Origin: SAR324 cluster bacterium
GTDB lineage: Bacteria > SAR324 > NAC60-12
Direction of reading: 5' to 3'
DNA length: 64,000 nucleotides
Assembly: GCA_015231825.1 (NCBI GenBank)
Contig: JADGAV010000028.1
Span: forward strand, 1-64,000
Positions within the stretch are counted from its first letter, which is position 1. Every line of letters begins with the position of its first letter. Below the pieces are notes generated by a model. It saw nothing but the letters and a program-made list of their open reading frames with translations, ran no database searches and was not told the origin of the DNA. A program made the position numbers and the translations under genes. Shown piece after piece: positions 33,708-43,075 of this stretch.

Positions 33708-35360
33708 TCAGTTCCTATTGGGCCTCGTAAAGATCTTCCCCTGCCATTGCCCGAGAATTGCTGTCAACAGCAAAAGAATGAGGACTCCTCCTTGCAGCCA
33801 CTCTTTGTGTTCTCTGAAAAATGAATAATGGCGTTGGAGAGGAATTGTTTCGGACAAACTTCCCTGCACAAATAGATCCAGACTTTTGCTCATTTTTACG
33901 CCCATCGGATTGAGAAACATCGTTTCTCCATTGTTAGAAATATAGAGGAATGGAACCCTGTTTTCTATAGCATGCCAACGATTCATCAGTTCCATGTGAG
34001 CCGAAGCATTCGTTTTGCCGAACCAGGCAAGGTTGCTTAAATTGACAATCAGTTCGGCACCATTGCGAACCATATTGCGAAATATTTCCGAAGAGAACGC
34101 GTCAAAGCAAATGGCGCCTGAAAATCGGAGATTGTTCGCTATTTGGTAGACAGTGTATTCTTTTCCTGCAGTAAATTCTGAAATCATGGGGACCATATTC
34201 TTGATCCAGCGGTGGTATGCGGGAAAAATTTCTGCACCCGGAATAAACTCTCCAAAAGGCATCAGGTAAATTTTGTTGTATCGTCCTTTCACTTTTCCAT
34301 CTTCTCCAATCAGGACTGAAATTCCGTAGATCTGCTGGTCGCCATCTTCTGTGTTTTCCCAGTCAATCGTAGACAAAAGAATCGAACTTTGCTCTTCTCT
34401 AGCAAAATTTTCAACAAATCGCCGTCCTTGTTGATCCTTGAAAAACGGAAAAGGATAAACGGATTCGGGCCAGACAACCAGTTTCGGAATTTTTGAATTG
34501 TTAGGGAATTTCGCCAACGCCTGTTTAGAATCTTGAAGCAGAGATCGAATATTTCGTTTTCTTTTTGAGAATGCAAGGTCCGGGTTTGAAGCCAATTGCT
34601 GGAGGGAAAAATTGGGTTGAATGGCGGCGATTTGAAGAAACTCTCCTTCCAAAATCTGCGCTTGCAGCTGCGTGCCCCGCCATCCACCGTAAACAATGCC
34701 CAGAATGAGCAGCAGTGAGAATAGCTTTGTTAAATGCAGACCAAGCTTCTTCTGTGCATGGGAAGGGTTTGTTTTTTGCCGCCAGACCATCAATAACAAA
34801 AAATTGCAGCCCGCGGCATAAAGTCCCAGGCCCCATGAACCGACTAAATCTGCCGTCTGAGCAATCCATGACACTTCAGAAAAGGTCAACCCCCCCAATG
34901 ACCAGGGAAAAAATTTTGGATAAAAAGGTTCCAAAAGGAGAAAATAAAATAGACGAACAGGAATATCCCAACCGTCTATGCGCTTGATTACGAGTGTGGG
35001 AATACCAAAGAGAACAAAAAAGGTCAGACCGGCTTCCAAACCAAAAACAAAAAAAGTGATAAATACTGCCACTCCCCAGGGCAAATGCCCAAAAACATTG
35101 ATGGAATGAATCATGTAAGGTGCCGAAATTGTTGCACCGATTGCACCGACTCCATAACAGGTCAAAAAAGTTTGAGTGACCTTTTTTTTGAGGGAAAATG
35201 ACGAGAAGCGATCGAAAAGCAGGAAGAGAGGAAAAAGTGCAAACAACCAAAAAAAACCAGTATTTTCTGCTTGACTCCCGAAACCGATTGCCAACCCGGA
35301 AAGTACTCCCCATCCCCAGGCAGGTATTCGCAGCAGTTTTTTTATGTAAGCTGGGGGCAT
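33708..35360 (-). CDS. lnt: Apolipoprotein N-acyltransferase
   Basis: Lnt adds the third acyl chain to lipoproteins in the inner membrane. This protein has about 550 residues from ATG 35360, with several N-terminal helices, a periplasmic nitrilase domain and a C-terminal helix. Catalytic residues are recognisable: Glu in WPESVYPF (E299), Lys in NKIYLMPFGEF (K363) and Cys in ICFDAF (C418, ICYE in E. coli). The frame opens to 35489, adding 43 hydrophilic residues not typical of Lnt, so I chose the internal ATG; neither start has a clear SD. It fits the several lipoproteins coded nearby. Confidence 0.92.
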   Translation of the reverse strand: MPPAYIKKLLRIPAWGWGVLSGLAIGFGSQAENTGFFWLFALFPLFLLFDRFSSFSLKKKVTQTFLTCYGVGAIGATISAPYMIHSINVFGHLPWGVAVFITFFVFGLEAGLTFFVLFGIPTLVIKRIDGWDIPVRLFYFLLLEPFYPKFFPWSLGGLTFSEVSWIAQTADLVGSWGLGLYAAGCNFLLLMVWRQKTNPSHAQKKLGLHLTKLFSLLLILGIVYGGWRGTQLQAQILEGEFLQIAAIQPNFSLQQLASNPDLAFSKRKRNIRSLLQDSKQALAKFPNNSKIPKLVVWPESVYPFPFFKDQQGRRFVENFAREEQSSILLSTIDWENTEDGDQQIYGISVLIGEDGKVKGRYNKIYLMPFGEFIPGAEIFPAYHRWIKNMVPMISEFTAGKEYTVYQIANNLRFSGAICFDAFSSEIFRNMVRNGAELIVNLSNLAWFGKTNASAHMELMNRWHAIENRVPFLYISNNGETMFLNPMGVKMSKSLDLFVQGSLSETIPLQRHYSFFREHKEWLQGGVLILLLLTAILGQWQGKIFTRPNRN

Positions 35361-35721
35361 GGATTGTTGTTTCACTTTCTTTAGATGAAAGTTTAAAGAA
35401 ATATCATTTTCTGTCCAAATCGCAAGTTGCTTGCCTGCTTGATTATGCTCATGGGGAGAGCCGACTCTGCTTCCTATCTGTACTTCCATCTTGCGAAATT
35501 CATGTTTTTTAATATGATGAGGAGATCTTCACTTGGTTCAATAAAGCAACCTTAATACGATCCCTGCTCAAAATGAACCCAACCACAATACATTTTATGG
35601 ATGCCTACCTGTAATAAATTGACCATAGAACCGTCTATTGAAACAATCAATGAGTGAGACCGCAATAGTGAATCATTGCGCGTTCATCTTAAGTTTTCTT
35701 AATTTCTTTAAAAAGGTGAAT
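35361..35721. other. Divergent intergenic region between lnt and the DsbA-like gene
   Basis: The region must carry promoters for both sides. TTGACC at 35619-35624 could be a -35 for the rightward gene, but the matching -10 is poor. Part of it is the optional N-terminal extension of lnt (to 35489), and another part the optional extension of the DsbA-like frame (to 35638). No RNA gene or repeat is visible. Confidence 0.3.
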
Positions 35722-36756
35722 ATGAAACTAAAGTTCTTCCTGCTGCTGATCTGGTTAAGCTGTTTTTTCCCCCTCGTCTGGGGCCAGGACTCAAATGGGA
35801 ATCAAACCAATGCGGATTCTATATATAACAGCAACCCGATCATCGCTGTCATCGATGGGGAGGAGGTAAGAATCGATGATGTGATGAACAAGAAAATTAA
35901 TGATCTCCTGGGAGAACTCTACGGTACACTGGAACAAGAACTGGCAGAATACGCTCTGGAAAAGCTGGCCAAAACCAATCAGGATTTTAAAACAGTTCCC
36001 GTTGAAATTTCTGACAAGGAAATTGAAGAATTTTACCAAAAAAACCAATTGCAGAAACGTGGATCTCTGGAAGAATACCGCTCTCAGATCAAACAATATA
36101 TGACAGATCAGAGGATTGCCATCCAAAGAGCACATCAATATGCCAAAGCAGCTCAAGCGGGAATGATAAAAAACTATTTAGCCCCTCCTTCAGAATTCCT
36201 CGTAACCGCATATATTGGCACTGGGATGATACGAACTGAGGCGAAGAATGCCCGTGTAATGTTTTTGGAGTACTCTGATTTTCAATGTCCCTATTGCAGC
36301 AAAGCACAGGGGACGATTACAAATCTAATGAAAAAATATAAAGGGCAGGTGGCATTCAGTTATCGCCACTTTCCGTTATCATTTCACAAAGAAGCGGATG
36401 ACGCAGCCAATGCCGTAGAATGCGCCCGAGAACAGGGAAAATTTGAAGAAATGCACAAAATTCTCTATGCCAATCAACGAAAGCAGTTCCCCGATGATTT
36501 GAAAGCTTATGGAAAACAAATCAAAATCAAGGATCTCAAAAAATTCAATCAGTGCATTGATCAGGACAAATATCGAGAATTGGTCCAGAATGATATCAGG
36601 GAAGGGACCGAAATCGGCATCAGTGGCACTCCCGGCTTTGTGATCGGGACCTATGATGCAAAAAACAAGAAAGTGACAGGAGAAGTTCTTTCAGGTGCCC
36701 GACCACAGGCAAATTTTGAACAGCTCATTCAAAAGTACCTCAACAAAAAATCTTGA
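35722..36756 (+). CDS. Periplasmic DsbA-like thioredoxin-fold protein with N-terminal SurA-like segment
   Basis: The protein has 344 residues from ATG 35722, with AAAAGGTGA just upstream; the frame to 35638 lacks support. A signal peptide covers residues 1-20. Residues 38-150 form a helical region resembling the SurA/PpiC N-terminal chaperone part (PIIAVIDGEEVRIDDV). Residues 175-340 are a DsbA/DsbG-type thioredoxin domain with CPYC at 189-192 and the cis-Pro in GISGTPGFVIG. It likely oxidises or isomerises disulfides of exported proteins while holding them. The HldE-like gene follows after 15 bases. Confidence 0.9.
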   Translation: MKLKFFLLLIWLSCFFPLVWGQDSNGNQTNADSIYNSNPIIAVIDGEEVRIDDVMNKKINDLLGELYGTLEQELAEYALEKLAKTNQDFKTVPVEISDKEIEEFYQKNQLQKRGSLEEYRSQIKQYMTDQRIAIQRAHQYAKAAQAGMIKNYLAPPSEFLVTAYIGTGMIRTEAKNARVMFLEYSDFQCPYCSKAQGTITNLMKKYKGQVAFSYRHFPLSFHKEADDAANAVECAREQGKFEEMHKILYANQRKQFPDDLKAYGKQIKIKDLKKFNQCIDQDKYRELVQNDIREGTEIGISGTPGFVIGTYDAKNKKVTGEVLSGARPQANFEQLIQKYLNKKS

Positions 36757-36771
36757 ATCAAAAAGGCAGAA

Positions 36772-38178
36772 GTGTTCACAAAACAAGAACTGCAAACAGC
36801 TTTGGAACAAGTCAAATCTCCTCATATTCTGGTGATTGGAGATTTGATGCTGGATCGATATACCTGGGGGAACGTCAGCCGGATTTCTCCAGAAGCCCCG
36901 ATTCCTGTTTTGAGAGTTCGGCGAGAAGAAAACCGATTGGGGGGTGCAGCCAATGCGATGTGCAATCTGGTAGCGCTGGGGGCAAAGGTGACCGCCTGCG
37001 GAGTGTTGGGGCAGGATTCTGATGCCGAGATTGTTCGGGGATTGTTCCGAGAGAACAAAATAGAAAATGATGGTGTGTTCCAGCAAAAAAACCTGACGAC
37101 CATTTTGAAGCATCGTATGATTGCCGGAAGTCATCATCTTCTGCGAATGGATTTTGATCCTTCTGCAGACTGGGAAATGACCCAGGAAACTCAAATTATC
37201 GAGTTTTTAAAAAAAAATATCCCTTCAGTGGAATTGATTTTAGTTTCAGACTACGGAAAAGGGGTGCTCACCCCGAATATTCTGGAAACGATACGTTCTT
37301 TGGCAAAAAAGCACGAAATTCCTACAATTGTAGATCCGAAAAAAAATGCGGATTATCAAATATATCGCGATTTCACACTGATAAAACCCAATCGTCGTGA
37401 GATTGCAGCAGCGGTGGAACGACCGATTCCTGATGTTGAAAGTGCCTGCCGGGCCGCTGAGCAAATCCAAAAAAAATTCAATTTCAAATATGTGACCGTG
37501 AGCCTGGATCGCGATGGATTGCTACTGTATCAAAATCCGCTCAAATATACTCATTTTGAATCAGAGGCTCAAGAAGTCTTTGATGTGGTGGGAGCAGGAG
37601 ACATGGTGATTAGCGTGCTTGCCTTTTTAATGGCAGGGAATATCCAGATTGAACATGCAGCGACATGGGCCAATCTCGCAGCCGGTATGGAAATCATGCA
37701 TGTCGGAGTCACTTCTTTCACCAAATCCGATTTGCTGCAGAAGCTGGATTTGGGTTTGGGCTCCAATAAAGTCACCTCTTTGGATATATTGCTTACCTAC
37801 CTAAAACAGCAAACACTGCCCGTGGTTTTCACCAATGGATATTTCGACAATATTTCTGCTGCACATTTAAAGTTTCTGCAGCAAATGCAGCAGTTTAAAG
37901 GAGTGCGTGTTGTTGCCATCAACAGCGATCGTTCCATTGAAAAACAGAAAGGCCTCCCTCCAGTGCTCAATGAAAAAGAACGTGCATCGATCCTTGCTTC
38001 AATTGAAGTGATCGACTGGGTCATTGTTTTTGATGAGTTGAACGCCAATCATTTGATTCAAAAATTAAAGCCGAGCATAGTGGTCAAAGGCGAGCCTCAC
38101 CAGCAACAGCAACTAGCTGAACAGGAAGTGATTGATGCAGTCGGAGCCGCCGTTCACTACCTTCCGGAATACCATTAG
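36772..38178 (+). CDS. hldE: HldE-like protein: heptose kinase with degenerate adenylyltransferase domain
   Basis: The 468-residue protein has the two-domain layout of bifunctional HldE for ADP-heptose synthesis. The N-terminal PfkB/ribokinase domain looks intact: RLGGAANAMCN near 56-64 and DVVGAGDMV with the catalytic Asp at 277. The C-terminal domain starts VVFTNGYFDN. The nucleotide-binding HxGH of cytidylyltransferase-fold enzymes is SAAH (362-365), with the first His and the Gly changed. The protein also ends before the usual C-terminal STTxII block. NSD and VKGEP remain. Kinase activity is likely and adenylyltransferase activity doubtful. The start is GTG 36772 with an AAGG SD. Confidence 0.86.
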   Translation: MFTKQELQTALEQVKSPHILVIGDLMLDRYTWGNVSRISPEAPIPVLRVRREENRLGGAANAMCNLVALGAKVTACGVLGQDSDAEIVRGLFRENKIENDGVFQQKNLTTILKHRMIAGSHHLLRMDFDPSADWEMTQETQIIEFLKKNIPSVELILVSDYGKGVLTPNILETIRSLAKKHEIPTIVDPKKNADYQIYRDFTLIKPNRREIAAAVERPIPDVESACRAAEQIQKKFNFKYVTVSLDRDGLLLYQNPLKYTHFESEAQEVFDVVGAGDMVISVLAFLMAGNIQIEHAATWANLAAGMEIMHVGVTSFTKSDLLQKLDLGLGSNKVTSLDILLTYLKQQTLPVVFTNGYFDNISAAHLKFLQQMQQFKGVRVVAINSDRSIEKQKGLPPVLNEKERASILASIEVIDWVIVFDELNANHLIQKLKPSIVVKGEPHQQQQLAEQEVIDAVGAAVHYLPEYH

Positions 38179-38270
38179 ACATACTAAAACACACTCGTTT
38201 CTTGCATCACTCGCAAACAGGTTTAATAAAAAGGAACGAATTCAATCAATACACATCGAGGAGATATGCA

Positions 38271-39563
38271 ATGACGGTTGATATTACAGATGTCTTGAAA
38301 ATTGTTGAAAATCAAAATCGCTGGCGCGGGCAGGAAACGATCAATTTGATAGCTAGTGAAAACACCCAGTCACCAGCAGTTCGCAACCTGGAATGCAATG
38401 ATTTTATGGGTCGTTATGCAGAAGGTCATCCAAATACTTCGGAATCCATCAATCGCTATTATGAAGGGACCGATTATATTGACCAGATCGAATCAATGGC
38501 AACTGCGGAATTGAAAGAATTAGCCAATTGTACTCATGCCGATGTTCGTCCTATTAGTGGCAACGCTTCCAACACAGCAATAGCATTGGCATTGTTGCGG
38601 GGAAATGACAGCATCATTGCCAATTCAATTGATGGCGGGGGACATATCAGTCACAATCCCATCGGTGTTTTCGGCAGACGGATTCAAGTTCGAGGAAAAG
38701 TCTTAGCTCTGAACAAAGAAAATTCAATTGCTTTTCATGCGTGGCCAACAACAGATGACGGGTATCATCTGGATGCAGTACGATGTCTCGAACTGGTAGA
38801 AAAAACTTCTCCTCAACTCGTCATTTTGGGGAAAAGCCTTTTCTTGTTTCCAGAACCTGTAAAAGAAATTTCCGGGCTTTGCCGAAGCAAAAATATTCCG
38901 GTATTATATGATGGTGCCCACGTTTTAGGGTTAATAATCGGCGGTCAGTTTCAGGACCCTTTCAGGGAAGGAGCTCATTTTATCACGGGTAGCTCCCACA
39001 AAACATTTCCCGGCCCGCAGCGCGGCGTAATTTTGGGCCATCTTGAGTCAGAAACCGAGTTAAAATGGTGGGGAAATATTGATCGGGGCATCATGCCGGG
39101 ATCTTCCAGCAACCATCATCTACACACGCTTCCGGGTTTGTTGGCAACAATTCGTGAAATGAAACAACACGGGAAAGCATACGCGGCACAAACCGTCAGG
39201 AATGCCAAAGCCCTGGGCAAGGCCTTAGATCTGGAAGGTGTCGCCGTCGAGGCAAAGGAATTCGGTTTCACAGAAAGCCATCAGATTGCAGTGAACGTCT
39301 CTTCGATGGGAGCCGCCAAGGATCTTGCCAGAAATCTGGCCCAAAATAACATTATTCTCAATTACAACATGCTTCCGGGAGATCAGGATGCGCGAAATCC
39401 TTCCGGGTTCAGGATTGGGGTTCAGGAAATGACACGTTTCGGAATGAATGAAGGCGAAATGGGAGAGATTGCTACTTTGATGGCAGATGCTTTAAAAGGA
39501 AAAAGCGTCAAGGATGCAGTCACCAAACTGCGCAGCCGCTTTACAGAAGTTCAGTATGCCTGA
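38271..39563 (+). CDS. glyA: Serine hydroxymethyltransferase family enzyme (archaeal-like branch)
   Basis: The protein has 430 residues from ATG 38271, preceded by GAGGAGATATGCA. It is a PLP enzyme of the SHMT family: NLIASENTQSPAV, RYYEGTDYID, the PLP-ring Asp D214 in YDGAHVLG, and Schiff-base K244 in GSSHKTFPGPQRG. SHMT converts serine and tetrahydrofolate to glycine and methylene-THF. The motif spellings (PNTSESINRYYEGTDYI rather than PGKRYYGG, and GPQRG rather than GPRGG) resemble the archaeal or specialised SHMT branch. It may therefore act on another serine analogue or folate, and a second, standard glyA may exist elsewhere. Confidence 0.88.
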   Translation: MTVDITDVLKIVENQNRWRGQETINLIASENTQSPAVRNLECNDFMGRYAEGHPNTSESINRYYEGTDYIDQIESMATAELKELANCTHADVRPISGNASNTAIALALLRGNDSIIANSIDGGGHISHNPIGVFGRRIQVRGKVLALNKENSIAFHAWPTTDDGYHLDAVRCLELVEKTSPQLVILGKSLFLFPEPVKEISGLCRSKNIPVLYDGAHVLGLIIGGQFQDPFREGAHFITGSSHKTFPGPQRGVILGHLESETELKWWGNIDRGIMPGSSSNHHLHTLPGLLATIREMKQHGKAYAAQTVRNAKALGKALDLEGVAVEAKEFGFTESHQIAVNVSSMGAAKDLARNLAQNNIILNYNMLPGDQDARNPSGFRIGVQEMTRFGMNEGEMGEIATLMADALKGKSVKDAVTKLRSRFTEVQYA

Positions 39564-39583
39564 TGGCAACAATTCTTGCTCAA

Positions 39584-41029
39584 TTATTGTAGCAGCGCAT
39601 TCCTTTCGTTGGAACTGACGGAATTGGAGGTCTGATTTTGCGGTGTTGTCTTGGCAGCAGCTTTGGGCTTTGGATCATCAAGTGAATTGACATTGGGTGG
39701 AGGAGCAGGAGCCTTGGGTGCTTTGACGGCCGCGCCTTCTGCCTTTTTTTCCATCCGGTAAACAAATTTTTTGATTTTTAATCTCTCCAGTTCTCGTGTG
39801 CGAAAAAATTGCAGGTGCACTTCATGGGTTTTGTCGCTTGTATTGATTTTCAAAATACGTGCTTTCAAATCTTCCCGCAGATTTGCTCCCTGCAAATGAA
39901 AAATAAAGATATCCCCCGGTTCGATAACCTGAAGATTTCCATCATCCCCCACCTTTTTGGGAAGATTTTCAATCGTTGCACGGATTCCTCCCACACTCAT
40001 ATCGACGATATTTCCATTAACTGAGCTCAAGGACATATCTGATTTGGTTGCGCTGATCCCGGCTCCCAGTTCATTCAGCTTTTCTTCTGTCAGAACGTAG
40101 AAAGTTGTGAAGATGTCTACATTGACACGATCAAATTCACGGATGAACAGTTTTTTAATTTCATTACTGTGCCCCAGAACAACCGCGTTGGGTTTTCCGA
40201 AAATCTGGTTAAGGATTGGTAGACGAAACTCGTAATCGGCTTCATCTTCTCTGCGAATTCTGCAGATCAGATAGGGGTATTGCTTCAACTTTACCGGTTT
40301 TTTCCGGATTGTCGGAGGTTTGAGCAGGATTCCACTTTCCGATACATTCAATATTGGAGAGACAAAGAGGATATTTTTATTTGGGTGAGGAATTCTGCAT
40401 TCAAGTTTAATCCCTCCTGTGAGCATTTGGGTTGTAATGAAATTGATCCTTTTGTTTAAAACATCAAAGCCAAGTTTATGTCTTAAATTATAAATACTTT
40501 TAAGTACTTTAGAATCAGGTTTTTCCTCTTTCTTTTTAAAATTCTCGACTTTTTCTTCAAAGTCTTCAACGGATTCGACTAAAGGAAGAATGTCATCAGG
40601 GTGTGTTGCACCGTCTGCCAACATTTCGAGCAATTTTCGTTCTGGGGGAATGACATTGAGTTTGGAAAGCACAACATCAAGGCGGAGATGGGCCTTTTCG
40701 TCATTTACTTTCTTGATCTGCATTGCATCCTGGTATTTTCTATAACGAATCGTCAAGAACAAAATTAATGCAGCGGAAATAATTCCACCGCCGACCACCC
40801 AATAAAACCAACTCGGGGTTTTCATCGCATTGGGCTGCTTTATTTTGAAAATACTCAGGTCTCCACTATTCAATGCTTCCGGTTTTTCTCCCGGAGTATA
40901 GGTTTTCCGAAACTGCCCGGAAAGCATAAACCACATGAGCAGGGGAAATACAAGCAGCATCAGCCGTTCATACAGCAGTCTGACATGATGAATAATAGTT
41001 TGAATAAGAGATCTACAATGTTCTATCAT
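39584..41029 (-). CDS. Membrane-anchored PilZ-domain protein
   Basis: The 481-residue protein has a hydrophobic segment at about 22-38, a clear transmembrane helix at 74-95 (WFYWVVGGGIISAALILFLTIRY), and a coiled/charged linker to about 170. It ends with a PilZ domain near 325-410. The DxSxxG core is present (NIVDMSVGGIR), and the arginine-bearing part of the c-di-GMP loop is less obvious. The tail (420-481) is Pro/Ala/Lys-rich and probably unstructured. PilZ proteins of this layout resemble YcgR-type flagellar brakes or membrane c-di-GMP receptors. GGGAG lies eight bases before the ATG. The neighbours are NadD and SHMT, so the target is not suggested by context, though a FliN-type gene lies 3 kb away. 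Confidence 0.83.
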   Translation of the reverse strand: MIEHCRSLIQTIIHHVRLLYERLMLLVFPLLMWFMLSGQFRKTYTPGEKPEALNSGDLSIFKIKQPNAMKTPSWFYWVVGGGIISAALILFLTIRYRKYQDAMQIKKVNDEKAHLRLDVVLSKLNVIPPERKLLEMLADGATHPDDILPLVESVEDFEEKVENFKKKEEKPDSKVLKSIYNLRHKLGFDVLNKRINFITTQMLTGGIKLECRIPHPNKNILFVSPILNVSESGILLKPPTIRKKPVKLKQYPYLICRIRREDEADYEFRLPILNQIFGKPNAVVLGHSNEIKKLFIREFDRVNVDIFTTFYVLTEEKLNELGAGISATKSDMSLSSVNGNIVDMSVGGIRATIENLPKKVGDDGNLQVIEPGDIFIFHLQGANLREDLKARILKINTSDKTHEVHLQFFRTRELERLKIKKFVYRMEKKAEGAAVKAPKAPAPPPNVNSLDDPKPKAAAKTTPQNQTSNSVSSNERNALLQ

Positions 41030-41104
41030 AGGGTCATCTCCCTTCAGGGGGACAGCTGTTGAAAATCGGACAGCGGTTTTTGAGAATCCTGATTGTTCAA
41101 ATTA

Positions 41105-41758
41105 ATGCAGCCTCATTACGCAATCTTTGGAGGAAGCTTCAATCCAATTCACCGCGGGCACGTCGCGGTGGTCGAGCATTTGCTCAAACTGGAAGTCGAC
41201 AAAGTCGTCGTGATTCCTACAAGCCGGTCTCCTTTTAAACTGCAAGAACAGTTGTTGCCCAATGCCTTGCGTATGGAAATGGTTCGCCATACCTTTCAAG
41301 AATGGGAAAAAGTCATCATTTCCGACATTGAAATCAAAACCCACCAGGTTCAATACACCTATCATACCCTGAAACATCTTCATATACAATATCCCAGGGT
41401 GATTTGGCATCTGGTAGTGGGCTGGGATGCTTATCAGGATTTTCCCAAATGGAAAGAAGCAAAACAGATCATCAACTCCACTACGTTGTGGATTGTGCAA
41501 CGTTCAGACCTTTCTCTTCAACAAAAAGAATCTGTACCCAAATTCATTATGACTCCAACCCTTGCTCGCTGGTTTGAAGGAATTGAATGGAACCCGAAAA
41601 AACTGTCTGCTTCCTGCCAGGGACAGGAAGTGGTGCGTTATCTTGAAATTGAAACACCACCGATTTCATCGACTGACATTCGTAGCGGTCGGGCAGGATT
41701 AGAATGGATCCCGTCCAAAGCAAAGCAATTGTATCTTGAGTTTCTAAACAAACCCTGA
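41105..41758 (+). CDS. nadD: Nicotinate (nicotinamide) nucleotide adenylyltransferase
   Basis: The 217-residue protein from ATG 41105 has the full NadD signature: FGGSFNPIHRGHVAVV (HxGH motif), a substrate loop with IPTSRSPFK, and ISSTDIRSG near the C-terminus. NadD makes deamido-NAD from nicotinate mononucleotide and ATP, an essential step of NAD synthesis. It is divergent from the PilZ gene. The open frame begins at TTG 41093; neither start has an obvious SD. Confidence 0.92.
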   Translation: MQPHYAIFGGSFNPIHRGHVAVVEHLLKLEVDKVVVIPTSRSPFKLQEQLLPNALRMEMVRHTFQEWEKVIISDIEIKTHQVQYTYHTLKHLHIQYPRVIWHLVVGWDAYQDFPKWKEAKQIINSTTLWIVQRSDLSLQQKESVPKFIMTPTLARWFEGIEWNPKKLSASCQGQEVVRYLEIETPPISSTDIRSGRAGLEWIPSKAKQLYLEFLNKP

Positions 41759-41854
41759 GGAAGCTTGAATTTCAAGAATAATATTGAAACATTTTTTGCT
41801 TCCATTTAAACTGGCCCATGAAACTCCTAAAACCAAGTCATGCGAGAGGTAGAT

Positions 41855-42217
41855 ATGAAACTGCAAAACGATTGGGCTGAGTTGCGTTTAGAAAGTGGAT
41901 GGGAGGAAATGATCCTGGAATACGCCATCGATACCTTTCCTTACAAAGACGCATTTGAATATCTACCAGGATATCAGGGTGATGAACGGGAATTTCTGTC
42001 AGAACTGATTGACTCCGGAGTGTTAAAAATTGGTTTTTATTTTGAAGAGATGCAAGAGGATCTCACCATTTTTTACTTTCTGCAAATCTATGATGAAACC
42101 TATATTGTTTTAGGCCTGGATTCGGAAATACAAGTCGAAATATTTCCTGATGACGATGGTATTTTTCAGATTGATGAGGAACAATATATTGACCTGCATC
42201 AGCTTTTTCTAAATTAA
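41855..42217 (+). CDS. Hypothetical acidic protein
   Basis: This 120-residue acidic protein starts at ATG 41855 with a GAGAGGTAGAT SD. The sequence is rich in Asp/Glu and aromatic residues, with a predicted alpha helix at 5-25 and a beta-rich second half (GVLKIGFYFEEM, YIVLGLDSEIQVEIFPD). No motif is recognised. It may be an adaptor or immunity-type protein, but there is no evidence. It follows nadD by about 95 bases. Confidence 0.7.
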   Translation: MKLQNDWAELRLESGWEEMILEYAIDTFPYKDAFEYLPGYQGDEREFLSELIDSGVLKIGFYFEEMQEDLTIFYFLQIYDETYIVLGLDSEIQVEIFPDDDGIFQIDEEQYIDLHQLFLN

Positions 42218-42845
42218 ATTTTTTTTATTTGAGGCAAGTGGTACAAATCGCTCTTCATGGCGATGGGGACGACATGATTGTAATTTTTCAACAAGACCGA
42301 TTCCGATCATCAGCTTTTGTCCATCACTTCTGAAACCTGTCTTTCATATTGGATCAGCAAGAAAACAAGCAGGAGATCCTTTGGTAACGACCGTTCTACT
42401 CTCCTCCTTCCCAACCCCATGCAGGCTTTCAACAAAATCCACAGATATTCAGTCGTTCCCTTATAAAATTTACGAGGATTTCTCGAATTCTTCGATCACT
42501 GGATTATTGTGAGTCAGGACTAAGCCATACGAAAACAGGGAACTATTGGAGAAATTAATTAAATTGAGTTCCTCTTAGTTGTTTCCCTGAAGTTTGCGAC
42601 AAAATGATCAACACGACTCAGTTCGGAGATTCAGTTGAGTGAAGGAAATAGTTCGAGTATGACGGATGCGGATTTTAGCAGTCAATTTTTCATCAGGAGA
42701 GGACGTCAAATTTACTGCTGCCTGTGAAAATGACGAATCATTCCTGAAAGCGGGTCAAAGCTTCTCAAAGAAGCTTCATCCCCTCAGACAATCGACTTTG
42801 GCTGGAATGTTTTAAAATGTTACTGAAGATATTAGGATTCTGTCC
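42218..42845. other. Gene-poor stretch with a short perfect hairpin
   Basis: About 630 bases without a supportable gene. An 8-bp perfect inverted repeat, AAGCTTCT at 42758-42765 and AGAAGCTT at 42769-42776 with a 3-base loop, is the only structure I see, and no T-run follows. The longest local frames are under 30 codons. It may be a decayed gene remnant. Confidence 0.35.
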
Positions 42846-42986
42846 TTATTTTGACTGATCTTCCTGTTCTAGTTTTTCCAGAAGATCTGTGACAGCACGT
42901 TTTTGCGCAATTTGTTTTTTTAGATTAGCTTTATTGGCGCGGCTTTTGCGATTTCTATGCAATTTCGTTTTCTTTTTGGGAGACAT
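42846..42986 (-). CDS. Small basic protein of 46 residues
   Basis: This short frame reads MSPKKKTKLHRNRKSRANKA and continues through a Lys-rich helix (LKKQIAQKRAVTDLLEKLEQ) to a stop at 42846. AAGGA stands seven bases before the ATG (AAGGAAAGAATTATG), a good ribosome-binding site. The N-terminal half is strongly basic and the C-terminal half amphipathic and acidic. That layout is common in small ribosome- or nucleic-acid-associated proteins, but no family is recognised. It is leftward and divergent from the VWA gene, and short enough to be missed by gene callers. Confidence 0.62.
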   Translation of the reverse strand: MSPKKKTKLHRNRKSRANKANLKKQIAQKRAVTDLLEKLEQEDQSK

Positions 42987-43075
42987 AATTCTTTCCTTGG
43001 ATTATTGAATGGTGACAATTAAAATAATCAACAAAAATAACAGACCGCACTGACTATTACCAGTCCTAATTGCCT

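Noticed and set aside
42758..42776. 8-bp perfect hairpin as a terminator or small RNA
   Set aside because: No T-run follows and the loop is only three bases. There is no adjacent promoter, so I list it only as part of the gene-poor stretch.
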